Part shown: positions 1 to 12,003 of the stretch, in pieces
Numbering within the stretch: the first letter of the stretch is position 1
Layout: each line of letters opens with the position of its first letter
NCBI RefSeq assembly: GCF_016802725.1
Contig: NC_052677.1
Location: 16,728,329 to 16,792,328, forward strand
Reading direction: 5' to 3'
Length of the DNA stretch: 64,000 nucleotides
Source: Solenopsis invicta
Lineage: Eukaryota > Arthropoda > Insecta > Hymenoptera > Formicidae
Notes under the pieces: generated by a model
Told to the model about the DNA's origin: nothing
The model's input: the letters and a program-made list of their open reading frames with translations, nothing else
Database searches by the model: none
Translations under genes and position numbers: made by a program

Positions 1-2699
1 TCGCGTGATTTTTTTTTTTTTATTTGAATCGCAACAATAGGAAAACGGAATTATAAATTCTAATTCGTCGGGGAACAACACTCACGGAAATTTATTATTT
101 CGAATAATATATCCTACAACGCGTCATCAATATTTCGACAAATTAAATATGATTTACTTATCACTTTTTATCGAATGCGCGGAATAACGCGCGACTCGCT
201 GGATCAAGTATTACGAAAGACTATCAAACGTTTGAAGTGCAATTAATAATTTGAAGTGCAATAATTTTCGGTGTATAATTTTTCCGTAAGACTAATATTT
301 TACATATATTTTGACGACTGTTCGTGACTTCGGACGTGAGCAAGGACGCCCACGCCGCGTATTGTAATTGTCGGCAGGTAACGGCGCGAGTCAGTCGCTT
401 CGTGTGTCATTAACCGTCGATACGTGATCGCATCACGTTTCAGATACGGAGAGAAACCGTAGGCGATTATTTCCAACAAACAATCTCAATTAGCTCATCT
501 ATCAATCAATGCAATTAATTAACTCTCGCGAGTGATAGGTGTAAATTTCGTGACTAATTTCATCGCATATTTACTCGGTTTTTCATTTAAAAACTGAAGG
601 AGTTAGAAAATGCATATTTATCAAGTATTATTTTATTGTAAAATTTATAAACGCATAAGCAATAATGATTTCTATTTATGCTGAAATGTGTTGTGTCGAG
701 TCTTGAATTCTATTTCAACGTAATTTGTTCGTTACCTTTGAATTGCGAGCACGGAATAATGCACGAATCGCCGGATATAATGGAAAAGGGTAGTAATATG
801 GTCGCCATTATTTTAAATTGAAAATTTAACGATTACATTCGTCAATGTGTTGTTTAATGGATTCTACACTCAAAGTTATGAAATATTTATTACTTGGGAT
901 ATGATTTATAAAAATATGATTGAATAATGGGTCGAAGAGAAACCGAGGCATATGTCCTTTTTTCCTGTCCGCAAAAACAGATTTAAAACAATCAATAAAA
1001 GGCTCACAAATGTAATATTTTTTAAATATAAAAAAACGCAGATTTAAAAAATTGGTATTTTCTTTAAAAAAATACGTTTTATTATAAAATTATATATTTA
1101 TTTAAAGCAAAAAGAAAATATTGCACAATGCAAACTGTATGCCACATATCTGTACATGCGAATAACAAAAAAATAAAATAAAATAAAATAAAAATAGTAA
1201 ATGTAGATGTATTCGTGTGACAATATGTCCAGATTTAAAAAGGGCGTATGTATAATCGAAAACTAAAATGCATCTTGAAAAAATTTCGAAATGCTTAAAA
1301 GTAAAAATGTCTTGAAACAAATGTTGGGTATTGTGCATTGGCATATTAGCGCCACTGCAGTGGGCTAAACGCTAAATAAATGACTCCTTAAATAGAATTT
1401 ATCTTCTAATAGCGAAGACATCACGAAGGATCGTAATATCTACCAAGGACCATAATACCACCGTTTTCTCTACTAAATACAAATATAGAAATTTTATTCG
1501 CTGTGTTATTAATTTTTCCGATTCTCGTGAATTATTTGTTTCCTTTCGCGATCGCGTTTCATGGAATTCCACCGCGACGTAAAATAATAAAGTACGCATC
1601 GCGTACAATTTAATAATATCTAGAGTGCTGTGTAAAGTGCGGGGATTATTTTGTTATAATATGCGATCGAAATTAATCGTGTTTATTAATAAGTGTGATG
1701 AGCAAATTTGTGAAAAAGAGGTCTGAAAATTTCAACACTCGCAATGCTATTACGCGTCGTATCAGTGAACATTATCTTTTAACTCATCAGAGTTGATTAA
1801 TTTCAAATTTTCCTTTCAAATCGTTATTGCATTATCGTCATTCTCGTGTCTAATATCATGATTAATACCGTATATATTTTCAGAAATTCTCTCCAAAGTA
1901 GGATACATTAATAAATAAACGAGAATGTAAAAAGTGACAAATAGAATAAATAATATCTCTTTACTCTTGCCTCGCTCTATCTTCGCATTAAAAATAATAT
2001 TCCGTGAACGATTTAAACGATTTCGGAAATTTGTTTGAATCATTCATTGTAAGTTCATGGAATATAGATCTGTACCTTTATTGCGTGGGAAAATAAACGT
2101 TTTCCTCAGAGTGCTAGTTTTCAGGAAAGAACAGGCGGACAAATGTGTAGTTTTCTGTCTGCAGAAATTGCACGTAGCTTAGATAAAGGCCTAGATAAAG
2201 GTCGAAGGTCGCGCACGATAATAATAATGCTTCATATCGAGATGATATCGGCAATATGTATGTCATGTACGTTTTCGACTCAATGCAAATAAATACGATC
2301 CGTCAGTGATTCAGCGATCTCAGCTTGTCGATTGCATATTCGAATCAAACTAGAATTAATGCATATTGAATTTCCACGTGTGTTTCGCACGATTCTCACG
2401 ATTCCGCTACCATATGACATCGATGTGCAACTAGATTATAATTAGTATTAAATTAGAGGACATGTCTTTATATTAAAATAATTCAATATAAATATTTTAA
2501 ATGCCATTTGCCTTTTTATATTTATTACACAAATAGTATTTTTTTTTTTATAAATTACCACCATTAACGAATTTCCAAAATCGTTTAAATAAATATTTCC
2601 ATCACTATTTTCCATTTGCACAATTTTTCACAGTACAAAAAATGACAAGAACGATAATCAAATTAAAATTGTTAGTCTATCACTCTTTCGTATATCGAC
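1..2699. other. AT-rich non-coding sequence
   Basis: No open frame here shows protein-like composition, and splice-bounded coding pieces are not apparent. The sequence is AT-rich with scattered homopolymer runs. It may be intron or intergenic DNA belonging to the minus-strand gene whose first coding exon is near 6.5 kb. That link is inference. Confidence 0.5.
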
Positions 2700-3420
2700 A
2701 ATTTATTTTTATACCTGGGCAATGTCATCGGCTGCACTTGACCGTAGCCGAACGCAAACTCAACTCGTTTTACGATTACAGTGACTTTGTGCGCGGAACG
2801 GCCTGTTTGCAATAATTCGGTCAGAGAGTGACGTCAATTATCAGACCGCTGCCAGACGAAGCCACGTCGCAATACCGTTTAATTTCGGAAATTCACGACA
2901 CACAGATACAAACGGACCCTCGCAATGTCCGAAGATAAAACAATCGAACGACATCGGAGTAACGTTGCGAGATTGCGTCTCGGTGGAAAGAGCGGGGGAA
3001 AGGGTCGTTATCCCGACACGTCACGCGGGTTTCAGGAAAACGCCACCGTCGGGACTTCGGAAAATTGCCTTCGTCGTCGATCAACGTAAATCCCGTCGGG
3101 AAACTTCAAGCTGAAGCCGATAAAACTGGATTTGCGAAACCTTCCACGGATCCTTGAGACGACGCGAGTGATTTAGGCCAAACGCATATCGCGGTTTTAG
3201 TCGAACTAGGCTTGGCGTCCGCCAAAGATTAAAGGAGCGTAACAGGCGCTTGGGCGTGAAAATATTGTCGCCAAAGCTGAAGTCGATCTCCTGTAGATCG
3301 AAACATGCGATTTGACTCGAATTGCGTAAGTTTCGGACACCTTTTAAAGGCGCTAATTAATGTTAAATTTCAAACACGTGCGGCGGCGGCGTCTGCGCCA
3401 AGGCAACCGATGCCAATGGG
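2700..3420. other. CpG-rich island without a recognised gene
   Basis: This stretch is clearly richer in G+C and CpG than its surroundings. On the minus strand one frame is open from about 2834 down to a GTATAA donor-like site near 2715. It has no ATG near its start, so I cannot call it an exon. The island could be a regulatory element, a promoter or a small internal exon of a gene running leftward. Confidence 0.35.
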
Positions 3421-5650
3421 ATCTTTTCTCAAAATAATCTGTTAATGCTCGCATGTTTACTTACAATTATTCTAGCGTGGTACGTCAGGATATAGTACTT
3501 AAATAAATCTACAGTGTTAAATTTGTAGTTGAGTTACATCCAATTTGAGATATTTTTAATCATTCTTATAGATCGCCATTCTTCCCAAAGGATGTATGGG
3601 TCAAAGCATCACCAAAAATATAAAAATATTTCGTAGAATATTTTAGTACTATGTTTGAGTATCCGTGTAAAATTTGAGCACTTCACTTATTGGTTTAAAA
3701 GTTATTTAATTTTTGTTTATTCTTGATTCTCCTATGTAAAATCACGTTTTGCAGTATTTATTTGCAAATTTGATGCGGAAATATCAGTGTATCAATTAAA
3801 TTAAAATTTTTACATATACCAATAAAACTCTAAAAAATATTCGTGCAAAAATTTATTTAAATCCACTTACTCGTTTAAAAGTTATTTTTTTTTAATACTG
3901 TGACAAAATACAGTGATTTTCGCTGCAAAAACCATTATAAATCGAATTTTTCATTGTTTTTCTTGCAGCTGGTCAGGGCCAAATTTCAAACATTCGCGAA
4001 AATTTTTTTGATGATTAGAAGAAAAAAGAATAATTCTATAAAAGTTTCAGTTTTTAAATTTTGAACTTTTAGCTTGTATTGTATAGCCAATTCTCATCGT
4101 ATCGTTAATTTAATGAAAACAATGGAGTTAAATGGTTTAAGAGAAATGTTACATTTGACCCAAATTTAGTTTATTTACTAGATGCGTATGCGTTAATATG
4201 AATGCTGTTTATTTTAAAATAAAACCATTTAACCACAGAAATGATTAAATGAGGTTCCTCTGTTCTTTATCTACATGCTTTGTGTCAAAATAAATTTTCA
4301 CGCGCATGTCGGCTAAAAAAACAAAGTGTTATTTAATCCAGAAACTGATTTAAATTTGATTCTTCAACAGTGTACTTAAATTTAAAATAAAATCATGACT
4401 GAACAAAGATTGTGATCTTCCTCTAAAGACGCGGAGCTCTTCGTGACGTAAGCACATGAATCACAAACATGCTCTCACCGCCAAATGCTTATACTTCTCG
4501 CTATTAATAATCTTATGATGTACATGATAACAACTCGCTCACGCGAGAAAATGTAGCGTATTGCTTGTATCATAATGTCACATGTGTCTATGATCATATA
4601 TCGACCTGCGTAACATTGCACAAGCTTCGATAAAGTTTTCGAGCTCGCGTTTCGCTAGGAAGATGAGTCAGAACGCGAGGCTGATGATTAGATAATTAGA
4701 CCTAATTATTTAATCCTGCAATTTACGTTCTGACGTAACGATACAGTGTTCTAAAAAAGCTTTTTTTTGTATTATTAGAATTTACAACTAAAAAATTTAA
4801 TAAGAGTTTTTAATAAAAGGAAATAATAGGAAATTATCCTCGTTACAAGGGCAATGTCGTAATATTTTTCAAGATATTAGCTACTCACATTTTCACACAA
4901 ACCCCTTACGTTTTTGTCTTATTGAATATGCAAATATCTCCCGCACACAAATGTAAATTGAAGAAGAAAATTGTTCAATATACAGAAAATTGATATATGA
5001 AATTTCCTCGAATCTCTTTTCAATCATATAGATTCTTTGATACGTTCGAAACATATCCTTAATCTCAAAATTTGTACTTTAAGAAATCGATTTCAATATA
5101 ACATATATTATAAAGAAATGTTCTTTTCGATTAATTAAAAGTTGTAGAGAAGGACAATGATATAATGTAACGTACAGAAAAATATATTTCGAATTTGTAG
5201 AATCAATAATTGGAAAGAGACAATAGGAGGATCTTTCGTGTATTAATTAAAAATTTCATTTTTGCAGCAAAAGTTTCTTTTGTATCTCGTTATAATGGAA
5301 TTCTGTCATTACTTTTAAAACGGCACGCTTAATATAGCAAAGGCAAATATACATGCAAGAGCTTGTTGGTACCGGAACCTAAAGGATATCGATCGTGAAT
5401 AAGCACGTAATATTGTATCGCGCATTACGAGTAGGAGAATATTTCGTTTCTCATAACTTTCACACACGATACCGGTTTTAATAGTATCTCCCGTGTGTCA
5501 AGTATCGGATCAGTTTCAATAATCGCGAGTCTATACTCATTGAAAACAATTACTCAATGTTGTATCTTTCATATAATTAATAAGTACATGGAGAAAATAA
5601 TTTTACTGCAGCATCTAAAAATTCAGCTAGATACAGACCAGTAAATAATT
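3421..5650. other. AT-rich non-coding sequence with a diverged duplication
   Basis: No coding feature is seen. Two related stretches at about 3665-3710 and 3845-3890 share the order of a GTGTAAAATTT/GTGCAAAAATTT block, a CACTTA block and GTTTAAAAGTTATTT. This suggests an old tandem duplication inside a decayed mobile element. Confidence 0.4.
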
Positions 5651-5652
5651 TT

Positions 5653-6130
5653 ATGTTGGGCCATCAAAATAGTTATATAAAATCCCTGGTGAAATTTTTT
5701 TCAGAATTTCTCTTTCTCTCTCTGCATAATTTTATAACTTTCTCAGATTTTTTATACGAATTGGAATACTTTTCAGAAATATTTAGAAAGTTTTGTCTTT
5801 TCTCAGAAGTTTTCATATATATTAATTATGAAATATCCTAAGGTTTCCAAGATTTTATGTTCTGTCATTTTTGACGAAATGTTATAAAATCTTAAAGTAT
5901 TAAAAGTATTTTTTAGAAATTATGGGCTGGAAAATCTCAAAATAATTTAAAATTCATATGTATGAAAAATTCTAGAGAAGATGTAGACTTTCTAAGTAAC
6001 TTTCTAATCTTTGAGTATTTCTGAAAAATGTTCCAATTCGTATATAGATTATTATGAGAAAAATTTTCAGGGACACCCAAGCATGATAATATCTTGCTGT
6101 AAACAATTCTGACACATGACACAATTTTTT
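5653..6130. repeat. Imperfect long inverted repeat (decayed transposon-like hairpin)
   Basis: The plus-strand segment at about 5690-5850 is repeated in reverse complement at about 5930-6085. Shared blocks include TCCAATTCGTATA / TATACGAATTGGA, TTTCTGAAAA / TTTTCAGAAA and CTTTCTAA / TTAGAAAG, in matching mirrored order. The small open frames on each strand are mirror images and are not real genes. It looks like a decayed non-autonomous element with long terminal inverted repeats. No target-site duplication was resolved. Confidence 0.5.
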
Positions 6131-6479
6131 CAACGGTTCAACATAATTATTTTCAACTCTGTATTTCAGCAAAATCTTTTCTTTCGTGTACGGTTTAAGA
6201 AGAAACAGAAAACAATTACAATATAATGCGAGACTTGATTAGCTTTGAAATTTATAAGAATATATATAAGAGAATCGTGCTCTCTTTTATGAATATGCCG
6301 AGAAAAATTTGAAATTATAGATTACGATCTGTAAAACACAAAAAAATTAGGGCAACACGAATGCGATAAGTATAAGTCAAAAGTGTTAGATAGCTCTCGC
6401 GTCGATTAGAAAAATCGTTAGCGAAGTTGAACTTTGCGTGTCTCTCTTCAATTATTTAAATGTTACTTATTCATCTTAC

Positions 6480-6561
6480 CTTCGGCAGGAGTGGACGGTA
6501 TCCTCAAACTCGTGCCCCGTCGCAGATTGGCAATTGCGGCTTCCATTTCCGGTTTCAGCAT
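6480..6561 (-). CDS. First coding exon of an unidentified minus-strand gene (partial)
   Basis: On the minus strand an ATG at 6561 opens a 27-codon frame that runs directly into a strong GTAAGA donor (exon end at 6480, phase 1). The predicted start reads MLKPEMEAAIANLRR, followed by a Gly/Ser/Arg/Pro-containing stretch ending in Ala-Glu. The composition is protein-like and the exon lies in a CpG-rich island. A DRE-type TATCGATA box lies about 350 bp upstream. I do not recognise the protein. The acceptor exons must lie further left, in the AT-rich region or beyond the window edge. The main doubt is that no downstream exon was found. Confidence 0.45.
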
Positions 6562-7030
6562 TCCGTTCGTTTATCACTCTCGCCAGATGACGAGGCGAAA
6601 GAGAGAGCAACGATAGAGTCGCGTGGTAACACGACGACAAAACTCGGCCAAACTGAGTTGACACTGGTCAACGGCGGCGTCCACTTCCTCGGACGGCGAG
6701 GAATTCGCGAGGATGCCTATCGACCGGCACGTGGCCTATCGCGCGGATCGGCCAATGGTAGTCATAGAGAACAGTCACGTGCGGCCGCTTTCGACAACAC
6801 GTTCTCGATGATCCGTCGTCAATATCGTCGTGCAACTTTGCAATATACACCCGCGCCGTGCTCTCTTATAAATGCGAGCATTCCGGATCATTCAATGCCA
6901 CCGATTGGTATCGATAGTCGTCACTCGCCGCCGGCATCGTCGAACTGTTTGTTATTCGTTCACAGGTGCGTCGTGGAATTATCCGTCCGCAAGAACAGTG
7001 CTTTTCCTCGAGATCTGATAACTGACGAAT
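6562..7030. promoter_or_regulatory. CpG-rich promoter region
   Basis: This GC-rich block lies immediately upstream of the orphan minus-strand exon. It contains a perfect TATCGATA palindrome (6909-6916), matching the DRE core promoter element of insect housekeeping genes, and a TATAAAT sequence at 6867-6873. A 190-codon plus-strand frame spans the block, but its composition (Arg/Ser-rich, compatible with GC-rich DNA) gives no support for a protein. Confidence 0.4.
6909..6916. promoter_or_regulatory. DRE-like box TATCGATA
   Basis: A perfect match to the WATCGATW DRE/DREF motif known from Drosophila core promoters. It lies inside the CpG-rich block upstream of the minus-strand exon at 6480-6561. 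It is palindromic, so it gives no strand information. Confidence 0.35.
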
Positions 7031-8732
7031 AAATTGTCGATAATGGAAAAGTTAGAACAGATGCATCGGTGAATGATCGGCAATAAGACTCCGACGATTA
7101 TATCAGAACTTATATATAAATATTTATATAATATAAATATATAAGCGTATATAAAAATATTTGCGTGACATTAAAACCGAGATATATTTCTGTCGCTGAA
7201 GTTTCGCAACTGTGTCGACATTGCCAGCATTGATGTATTATTAATTCATTATCATATAAAGTGAATTTAAGTTTAGAAACTTATACAATTTTATCAAACT
7301 GACATTTCTCTTTCAAAGCGACACAGAAGTCCAAGACATATTAAAGATGATAATCTTTTAGACATCTTTGTACTCTCTTCTAAACTCTTATAGTTTAAAT
7401 TTAATATCGAATTTATGCAGAATACTTCAGAGAAATTTAAATCTGAATTAATATCTGAAGAGAACAGAGACATATACTCTGAAAAGAAATGCTGTGATAT
7501 GAATTAAAACAGTTTGATTCAATTAAACATCGAATCACTGGCTGTCACTAATACGTGCACTTCATTTAAATTTTATTCATTCAACTATATTTATTATATA
7601 AATTAATATGTAATGTGAGCATAAATTTAATATGAATCGAAACGTAGTTTGATTCAATTAAACGTCGAATCACTTGCCGTCACTATAATATGTGTACTTG
7701 ATTCAAACAAATTTCATTAACCATATTTGTGATTGTCTTTACTTTTAATGTTTTTGTTTCATTAATACTGTTATTGGATTAACAAGATATCTCCAATTAG
7801 ACTGATGCTGTTGATTCAACAGTATTTTCTTCTCTGTGTACAAAACTGATTTTTAGAGAAAAAGTTTTCGCTAAATATTCTACGTGTAAAAAATCAAAAA
7901 AATATATTTCCTGAATATGATTATTGCTCGATACGTAATTGGTGATTTTATTATCAATGGCTGTGTTTAACAGAAAAAATAACTTTGTAAAATTATACAA
8001 TTCTATAATACTTGGTTCTTGTTGGTTTTATTTCCAGATCTAAATATACAAACCAATTAAAGAATCTTGCAATTGCAAAGCCCTGCTTTGCCCGCTGAAC
8101 ACTGCCATCAACACATTTTTTGATTGTACTCTCATCAATATATTGATCATTCACAGATGCAGATATTCTGTAATTACCGAGGTGACGCACGTTCCATTAA
8201 AGTCGAGCCAATTGCGATGTTCGTAATCGAAAGTCGGTCTCTGTCGAAGTATTTGAAGTGTAAAATACAAAATACTGGCAATCTTATATTTTGTATTTCA
8301 AATCAAAATTGCAGTATTTTACATTTTGTAATTAAAATACCAAGATTAAAAGTATTTCGTAGTTTATATTAGAACTATTTTTTGCCCTGGAATTAAATAT
8401 ACCTTTAAGTGTCGTAAAACGAAATTGATCGCGATCTAACGGTCGATCGCTCCCGCAGCATCTCGCGCATCAGCTGCAGATCTCGCGGCGGTCAACGTCA
8501 TACTAGCCAAAGGTATCACTTGCCGTCTATTATATTGAAGAGCCGCGTTTGTTTGCGATTCGCAAGTTTACGTGTCGATGCGCGTCAGCTTCTAAGAATG
8601 TGTGGGATCTCGCGGAGATGAAAACCGGCTGCCTTTTATGACGTCGGCAGGGCACTTAATCGCGAAATTTAAGCGGGAACATTCGGTAGAGACGAAGCCT
8701 GATCGCACAAGACGTCCGTTGAAGATTTAAAG
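7031..8732. other. AT-rich spacer with a local tandem duplication
   Basis: No gene is supported. At 7497-7580 and 7632-7712 two diverged copies lie in tandem, about 137 bp apart. Both contain GTTTGATTCAATTAAAC, CGAATCACT and CCGTCACT/CTGTCACT blocks. From about 8400 the DNA becomes CpG-rich. A short splice-bounded open stretch at 8457-8510 (plus strand) and an overlapping 25-codon minus-strand open frame ending near 8410 are both ambiguous. Confidence 0.4.
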
Positions 8733-8900
8733 GGCCGTCTACAATAAATGAAGCGTAAAGGCTGGAGTTGAAGTAGGAAATAAAACTAATTTATTCCCGC
8801 TGACGCCCTTCTCCAGCCCCCTTTTACACCGGAAGTACGTAGTCTTAGACCTACTCTTGCTTCTTACGCCAAGCTTACTCCGCGCGTATTGTAGACGGCC
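8733..8900. mobile_element. MITE with GGCCGTCTACAAT terminal inverted repeats
   Basis: The sequence begins GGCCGTCTACAATA and ends with its reverse complement TATTGTAGACGGCC. Further subterminal similarity (GCGTAAAGGCTGG versus GCGTAAGAAGC) supports a hairpin-forming element of 168 bp. It has no coding capacity. The target-site duplication is not clear, so the superfamily is left open. Confidence 0.65.
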
Positions 8901-9884
8901 GCTAAACACGACGCTGATAAACGCGCCTGGAGTTGATAAGCATATGATTGGCTGCACGTAACGAACGTTCGAGCGCGACTGGGGGTCCGAGTTAGTGCTC
9001 GGCAGTTTATTTCTATCGTGACATGTCGTGCCAAAGAACGAAATGCCGATATCTCGCGATATGCTGTCCGCACAGCAGAATTAATTAAACACGCGAAATG
9101 TGCACGGGAAATTGATTTCTCTTTCCTCCCGCGTTCAGCGCTTTCTCGCAAAAACGTGCGTACGGGAGCGTTAAGCGTGTGCGAATTGTCAATTCGCGCC
9201 TCCGTTCTAAAAAAAGAAAGGACTCGAAACTCGAAGTTTGTTTTCACAAGGCACAAATTATATCGTTATAGTCCAACGCTCACGCGAAGCTTTAATCCTT
9301 TGGTCGCGACACGTAAAACTGCTCTTTCGAAATTTCCCGGTGAATAAAATAGAAGCATGCGACATATTTTCTGAATTCGCTGTTCTAAACTAGTTTACTC
9401 TAAATAATTTTTTTTTTTCTATATAAATAACGTTAAAATGTGACAGCGAGAAAAATGCCAATTGACTGTTTACTTAAAATCTCAATTGCTTCTGCGGAAT
9501 TTTCGATCCTAATTTGAACGCGTAACACGCAATGTTCGCCGAATTCAATTTTTTTGCGGAACAAATGCGATTCGCGCGGATTCAAATTGTTGTGAGTACA
9601 GCGAGCGCCGGAGTGTGACTGAGGAGCAAGCGGTGCGTTAAAAGTTCGTTTATTTTGGTTATTGCGCCGTGCCAAAAAGCCGACGCCGCAGCTGACAGCC
9701 GGTGGTGACATAGTAATCGTAGCAATGACGTCAAATAGTCTTTCCGACATAAATCGATCGAGATGTTTTTCTGGACGACTTTTTAGAAGAATTTTTTGAA
9801 ACTGCATCAGAGTATTTACACAAATTTTGTAAAAAAATTCCCAAATTGTAGAATTCCCGAATTTGTCAGGAATTTTATTTAAAA
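8901..9884. other. CpG-rich then AT-rich spacer, no gene supported
   Basis: Two opposite-strand frames of 109 and 130 codons overlap in the CpG-rich part (8864-9347). Neither shows domain-like composition or splice-supported ends. The region may be a regulatory island. Confidence 0.3.
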
Positions 9885-10875
9885 TTTCAAACAAGATTAT
9901 GTTCCTTAATCATGTAATAATAAAGAAAAGCCACTTGAGTTCTGCATGTTAAATTTGGAGAAGTACTAAAAAGAAATAATATCAACTAAATATAGCATGT
10001 AACGATCTATCCACCATACACGAATCTAGATCACTGAAAGTACAGAATTGGAAAAGTGAAATGCACGTACAATGCAAATTTAGAATGATGTATTGTCTCC
10101 TATTATCACTGACTTTTTTTAATGAACATGCGAGTCACGAGATTATTAATGTACGTGCATGTGTACGCCATATTTATTGTTAATCGACTTTTGCGTCAAG
10201 AAAAAAATGACCAAAGAGATTAATTTTGCCAGAAAAATTTAAACTTAAAAATAAAGTTTCCTAAAAATATTGCTGAATATTAATAAAATCTCATGAAAAT
10301 CTATGATTTTCAACAATAAAAAATAAATTTCCTGAAAATACCTAAATTTTTTCTCGATTTTTCCGCCAGTAAACACCCTGTTTTATTAGTTTGTAATTTT
10401 CAATGTTCCTTAATTGTATAATCACGAAGCAAAGTCATTAAATTTTAAATATTAAATTTAAGTACTAAACAATATAATATAGACAAATTGATATATAACG
10501 ATCTGTAATACACAAACCTAGCTCATCGGAATTCGAAAGAATAAAGCGCACAACACCGTGTAGAACACTGTATTGTCTTTCAGTGTTATTAATTATTTAT
10601 AAAAACTCAAGTCACACGCAAATGTACGCGACTATACAGTCAGAATATGTCATATTTATTACCGATCGATATTGCATCAATTAGCAAATTGTGCAGGACA
10701 TTTTGCATCTATCAAGGAAAAATAGTCAAGGAAACTAACTATGGAATTTAAATTTAAAATTTCCAAAATTTTTCCAAGTGTCAATAAAATTCTACGAAAA
10801 TCCATGATATTCAAAGATACAAAAAGAAGAATGGCCTTGAAATTTTCAGGTTTACCCGATAGTAAATATCTTCGA
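9885..10875. repeat. Diverged tandem duplication, about 500 bp per copy
   Basis: Two neighbouring segments, about 9890-10380 and 10395-10872, share the same ordered landmarks. These are GTTCCTTAAT near the start, then AACGATCT, a TGTATTGTCT block, a CGAGTCACGAG / CAAGTCACACG block, a TGTACG block, and a run containing TTCCTGAAAATACC / CTTGAAATTTTCAGG before AGTAAACA / AGTAAATA. The offset is about 500 bp. Divergence is high, so the event is old. No coding potential. Confidence 0.55.
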
Positions 10876-11812
10876 GATACAATAGGATGATAAAAAAAAG
10901 TAATATTTTTGGATTCAAGAGCGTATGGAGAATAATAGGAAGAGGTATTGATTATTACACATTAGAAATTCGATAGAAATACTTTCGGAACCTGAAAGTC
11001 AACTGGGAAATCATCTGGATAGAATGACGAGAAGGAATCAATCGCTGCAGGACGACAGAAAGAACACAATCTTAAAAAACTAGTATCTTCATTTTTTTCT
11101 CGTTCAATATTATATAAGTATACATAATTGTTCTCACGACCAAAAACTTTCACACTCCCCCCTCGACGGAAATTTCTCTTAGAGAGACAAATCCGCCACT
11201 TCGTTATTCGCATATTCTACACACTTCGTAATTATATTTCACTTTTACGTATCACTGGTGTACTCGATGACTCGTCGAATTCGCTACGCGAGCGAATAAT
11301 GCGGGAGTAAGTTAAGTATCAATAACGATTCGATTTCGCCTATCTACATTGAATCCTGCTTATCGCAATCGTTCTCTAGCTACACGAAAGAGATTGCTTC
11401 ACGAATCATAGAGTAATTTCTTGAGCACCAAACTAGAATATTTTAAAGTTACGAAAACCTTTCCTCTCCCTAAAAAGTACTCTTTGTAGATCTTTAAAAT
11501 ATTCCTGCAATAAGAAAAACTTTTCCTTACCAAGATTAGGTGGTAAAATACGATCCTTCAAGAAGTTTTAAGTTCACTATGAGAAAAAAATATTTAAAAA
11601 AAAGATATTCTCATAAATATATAAATAAATAGAAAATTAGAAAATATTAGATGAGAACACAATCAAACGTCTTGATAATATTTCAATAATACCAAAAACC
11701 TTAAAGAAAGAATAAACCATTTTTGAGGCTATTTCAAAATAAAGGCCGTGTATGTCACTGAATAATATTGCACGTATCGAACGTCTTACGCGATTTGAAC
11801 GATAAAAAATCA

Positions 11813-11815
<3 letters not shown>
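10876..11815. other. AT-rich non-coding spacer
   Basis: No gene, RNA gene or clear repeat is supported between the 500-bp duplication and the GA microsatellite downstream of PTAR1. The PTAR1 3' untranslated region probably extends into its right part. Confidence 0.4.
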
Positions 11816-11854
<39 letters not shown>

Positions 11855-11870
11855 GAAAGAGAGAGAGAGA
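11816..11870. repeat. GA microsatellite
   Basis: A (GA)n tract with three AAAG/AAGA interruptions, about 55 bp long. It lies 134 bp beyond the PTAR1 stop codon and is probably within its 3' untranslated region. Confidence 0.9.
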
Positions 11871-12003
11871 CAAATCGTTTCAACGAAATTATTGCGCAAT
11901 TCCCATACTTATTATTTTTGCGTTTACGCACCTTGACTTGCAATCAGCTTATCGCAGCTTATCGCGCGTTTGTCGAGCTCAAAATCTCGCGCGCTAATCC
12001 TAA

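Noticed and set aside
6434..7032. 190-codon plus-strand frame
   Set aside because: It overlaps a well-formed minus-strand exon and a promoter-like CpG island, and its Arg/Ser-rich composition is expected from GC-rich non-coding DNA.
8864..9347. Overlapping 130- and 109-codon frames on opposite strands
   Set aside because: They arise from CpG-rich sequence, have no recognisable motif and no splice support.
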